This document shows, one piece after another, positions 13,908 to 14,780 of a stretch of DNA of 14,780 nucleotides. The notes beneath the pieces were generated by a model. It was given only the letters and a program-made list of their open reading frames with translations, had not been told where the DNA came from and ran no database searches. Origin of the DNA: Chloroflexota bacterium (lineage in GTDB: Bacteria > Chloroflexota > Anaerolineae > Promineifilales > Promineifilaceae); assembly GCA_008501785.1 (NCBI GenBank), contig QQUD01001057.1, positions 1 to 14,780 on the forward strand, written 5' to 3'. Made by a program: the position numbers and the translations under genes. The first letter of the stretch is position 1. Every line of letters begins with the position of its first letter.

Positions 13908-14780
13908 ATGATAACCAAAGGAAATTCTCTGGAAAAGAGAAATCGAATTCACTGGATGGACAATCTCAGAACCATCATAATTTTTATTGTTGTGCTTTAC
14001 CATGTCGGTGGCGTTTATGAAGCGGCCGGGTTGTGGAGTGGGTTCTGGCTTGTCGATGATCCCGCAACAATCACCTGGGTAGGCATCGTAGGCATTGTAT
14101 TCGACATCTTCATTATGCCGACCATGTTTTTTGTTTCGGGCTATTTAACGCCACCTTCCCTGAATAACAAAAGCAGTTGGGATTTTATCAAAAGGAAATT
14201 CCGGCGATTGATGGTTCCCTGGGCCATTGCTGTGTTTACAATGATTCCGCTTTACAAAGTGATTTTCCTTTACTCTCGAAATTTGCCACAGGAGCATTGG
14301 AATACTTACTTCCACTTCAGCGAAGGGAATATCAGCAGTCAAAATTGGTTGTGGTTTTTGCCGCTGCTATTTGTTTTTAACTTACTTTACTTGCTGTTAT
14401 CAAAAGCCAATATCAAATTACCGAATGTTTCGTTGAAAACGGCCGTTATCGTCACCTTTCTACTCAGTTTTGTGTACAGCTTTGGCATTGGCTGGGTCGT
14501 TGATTTTCGCAGTTGGACCCATTCTGCACTGCTTGATTTTGAAAACGAACGCGTGGTGATGTACTTCCTGGTTTTCCTGCTGGGAACACTCTATTTCCAA
14601 CGGGATGCCTTTGCAGAAAAACCAAAAAGCAAACTCACGTACAATATTTTTAATGCAATCGCCTGGATTCCAGTCACAGCCCATATTTTTGTGCGGCTGT
14701 ACCCCTTCTTTTACCCAGTTGGATTTGCAGTAACACCGCTGTATCGGTTCCTTTGGTGGATTAGTTTTGACCTGACATTA
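13908..14780 (+). CDS. Acyltransferase-3 family membrane protein (OpgC/MdoC-like), 5' part
   Basis: This polytopic inner-membrane enzyme is predicted to transfer acyl groups (for example acetyl or succinyl) to a surface glycan or other hydroxyl acceptor. The first 291 codons are in the window, open to its right edge. The start ATG 13908 has GCAGGAGG six bases upstream. The hallmark N-terminal signature is present: IHWMDNLRTIIIFIVVLYH, with Arg21 and catalytic-type His32. Several further hydrophobic segments follow, including IVGIVFDIFIMPTMFFVSGYL with FVSGY typical of the family, and KFRRLMVPWAIAVF. The protein resembles the OpgC-type group more than the O-antigen acetylases, but the acceptor cannot be told. 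It is controlled by the same upstream element as the small membrane protein gene. An ACGGCCGT copy lies at 14439-14446. Confidence 0.88.
   Translation, partial: MITKGNSLEKRNRIHWMDNLRTIIIFIVVLYHVGGVYEAAGLWSGFWLVDDPATITWVGIVGIVFDIFIMPTMFFVSGYLTPPSLNNKSSWDFIKRKFRRLMVPWAIAVFTMIPLYKVIFLYSRNLPQEHWNTYFHFSEGNISSQNWLWFLPLLFVFNLLYLLLSKANIKLPNVSLKTAVIVTFLLSFVYSFGIGWVVDFRSWTHSALLDFENERVVMYFLVFLLGTLYFQRDAFAEKPKSKLTYNIFNAIAWIPVTAHIFVRLYPFFYPVGFAVTPLYRFLWWISFDLTL

Larger units (their letters stand above)
3605..14446. repeat. Dispersed palindrome ACGGCCGT, ten exact copies
   Basis: Exact copies start at 3605, 4897, 7290, 7671, 8486, 8685, 9260, 11326, 12295 and 14439. Near copies with one end base changed start at 489, 1546 and 10096. 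Of 14 CGGCCG hexamers found by eye, ten carry the flanking A and T. Copies occur between genes (3605, 12295) and inside genes in at least two codon frames (Thr-Ala-Val and Asn/Tyr-Gly-Arg readings), so the signal is at DNA level. The listed span runs from first to last exact copy; the repeat is not continuous. Confidence 0.85.

Overview
The window looks like a chromosomal segment of a Chloroflexota bacterium (Anaerolineae/Caldilineae-like). Supporting signs are a lipoprotein linker rich in VTR/VTET/VEVEGE residues right after the lipobox, a MalT-type LuxR regulator, an actinobacterial-size class I xylose isomerase, and several families of short intergenic repeats. This placement is inferred from protein style, not from a marker gene. 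No rRNA, tRNA, CRISPR array, transposase or phage gene is visible.

Layout. (1) Positions 1-3342, minus strand: part of a peptide/oligosaccharide ABC transporter, two ATPases (OppD and OppF types) followed by the family 5 solute-binding lipoprotein. The lipoprotein frame has an in-frame TGA at 83-85, after which recognisable family sequence continues to the window edge. (2) Positions 3766-4233, plus strand: a short peroxiredoxin-like protein with an in-frame TGA at 3898-3900, exactly where the family has the first Cys of a CPxC motif. A bacterial SECIS-like hairpin follows it, so this is very probably a selenoprotein with a UPFC active site. (3) Positions 4410-9355, plus strand: a D-xylose catabolic unit. 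A sigma70-like promoter and a XylR-type operator precede a ROK repressor (xylR); then xylose isomerase (xylA), a deleted and frameshifted phosphotransferase, and xylulokinase (xylB). Two long perfect hairpins (5714-5770 and 6969-7070) separate the genes. (4) Positions 9460-12243: a 927-residue MalT-like ATP-dependent LuxR regulator, possibly leaderless, with a frame-sensitive heptanucleotide array near its 5' end. (5) Positions 12361-14780: a membrane-protein cassette. It holds an internally duplicated small membrane protein, a DUF4386-like protein, a fragment of a zinc-type alcohol dehydrogenase/quinone oxidoreductase, and the 5' part of an acyltransferase-3 family protein. The first and last share a two-part upstream element with identical geometry.

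How the genes work together. XylR probably represses its own promoter until xylose is present; XylA and XylB convert xylose to xylulose 5-phosphate. The ABC transporter could import oligomeric substrates, but nothing links it to xylose directly. The cassette after the LuxR regulator carries a shared operator, and the adjacent regulator is the simplest candidate to bind it.

The most unusual signals are the probable selenoprotein and a strongly over-represented palindrome, ACGGCCGT (10 copies, about 0.2 expected by chance). It lies in several reading frames and between genes, and at 8 of 10 copies base composition flips from G-rich to C-rich. It resembles the cyanobacterial HIP1 palindrome in behaviour, though not in sequence.
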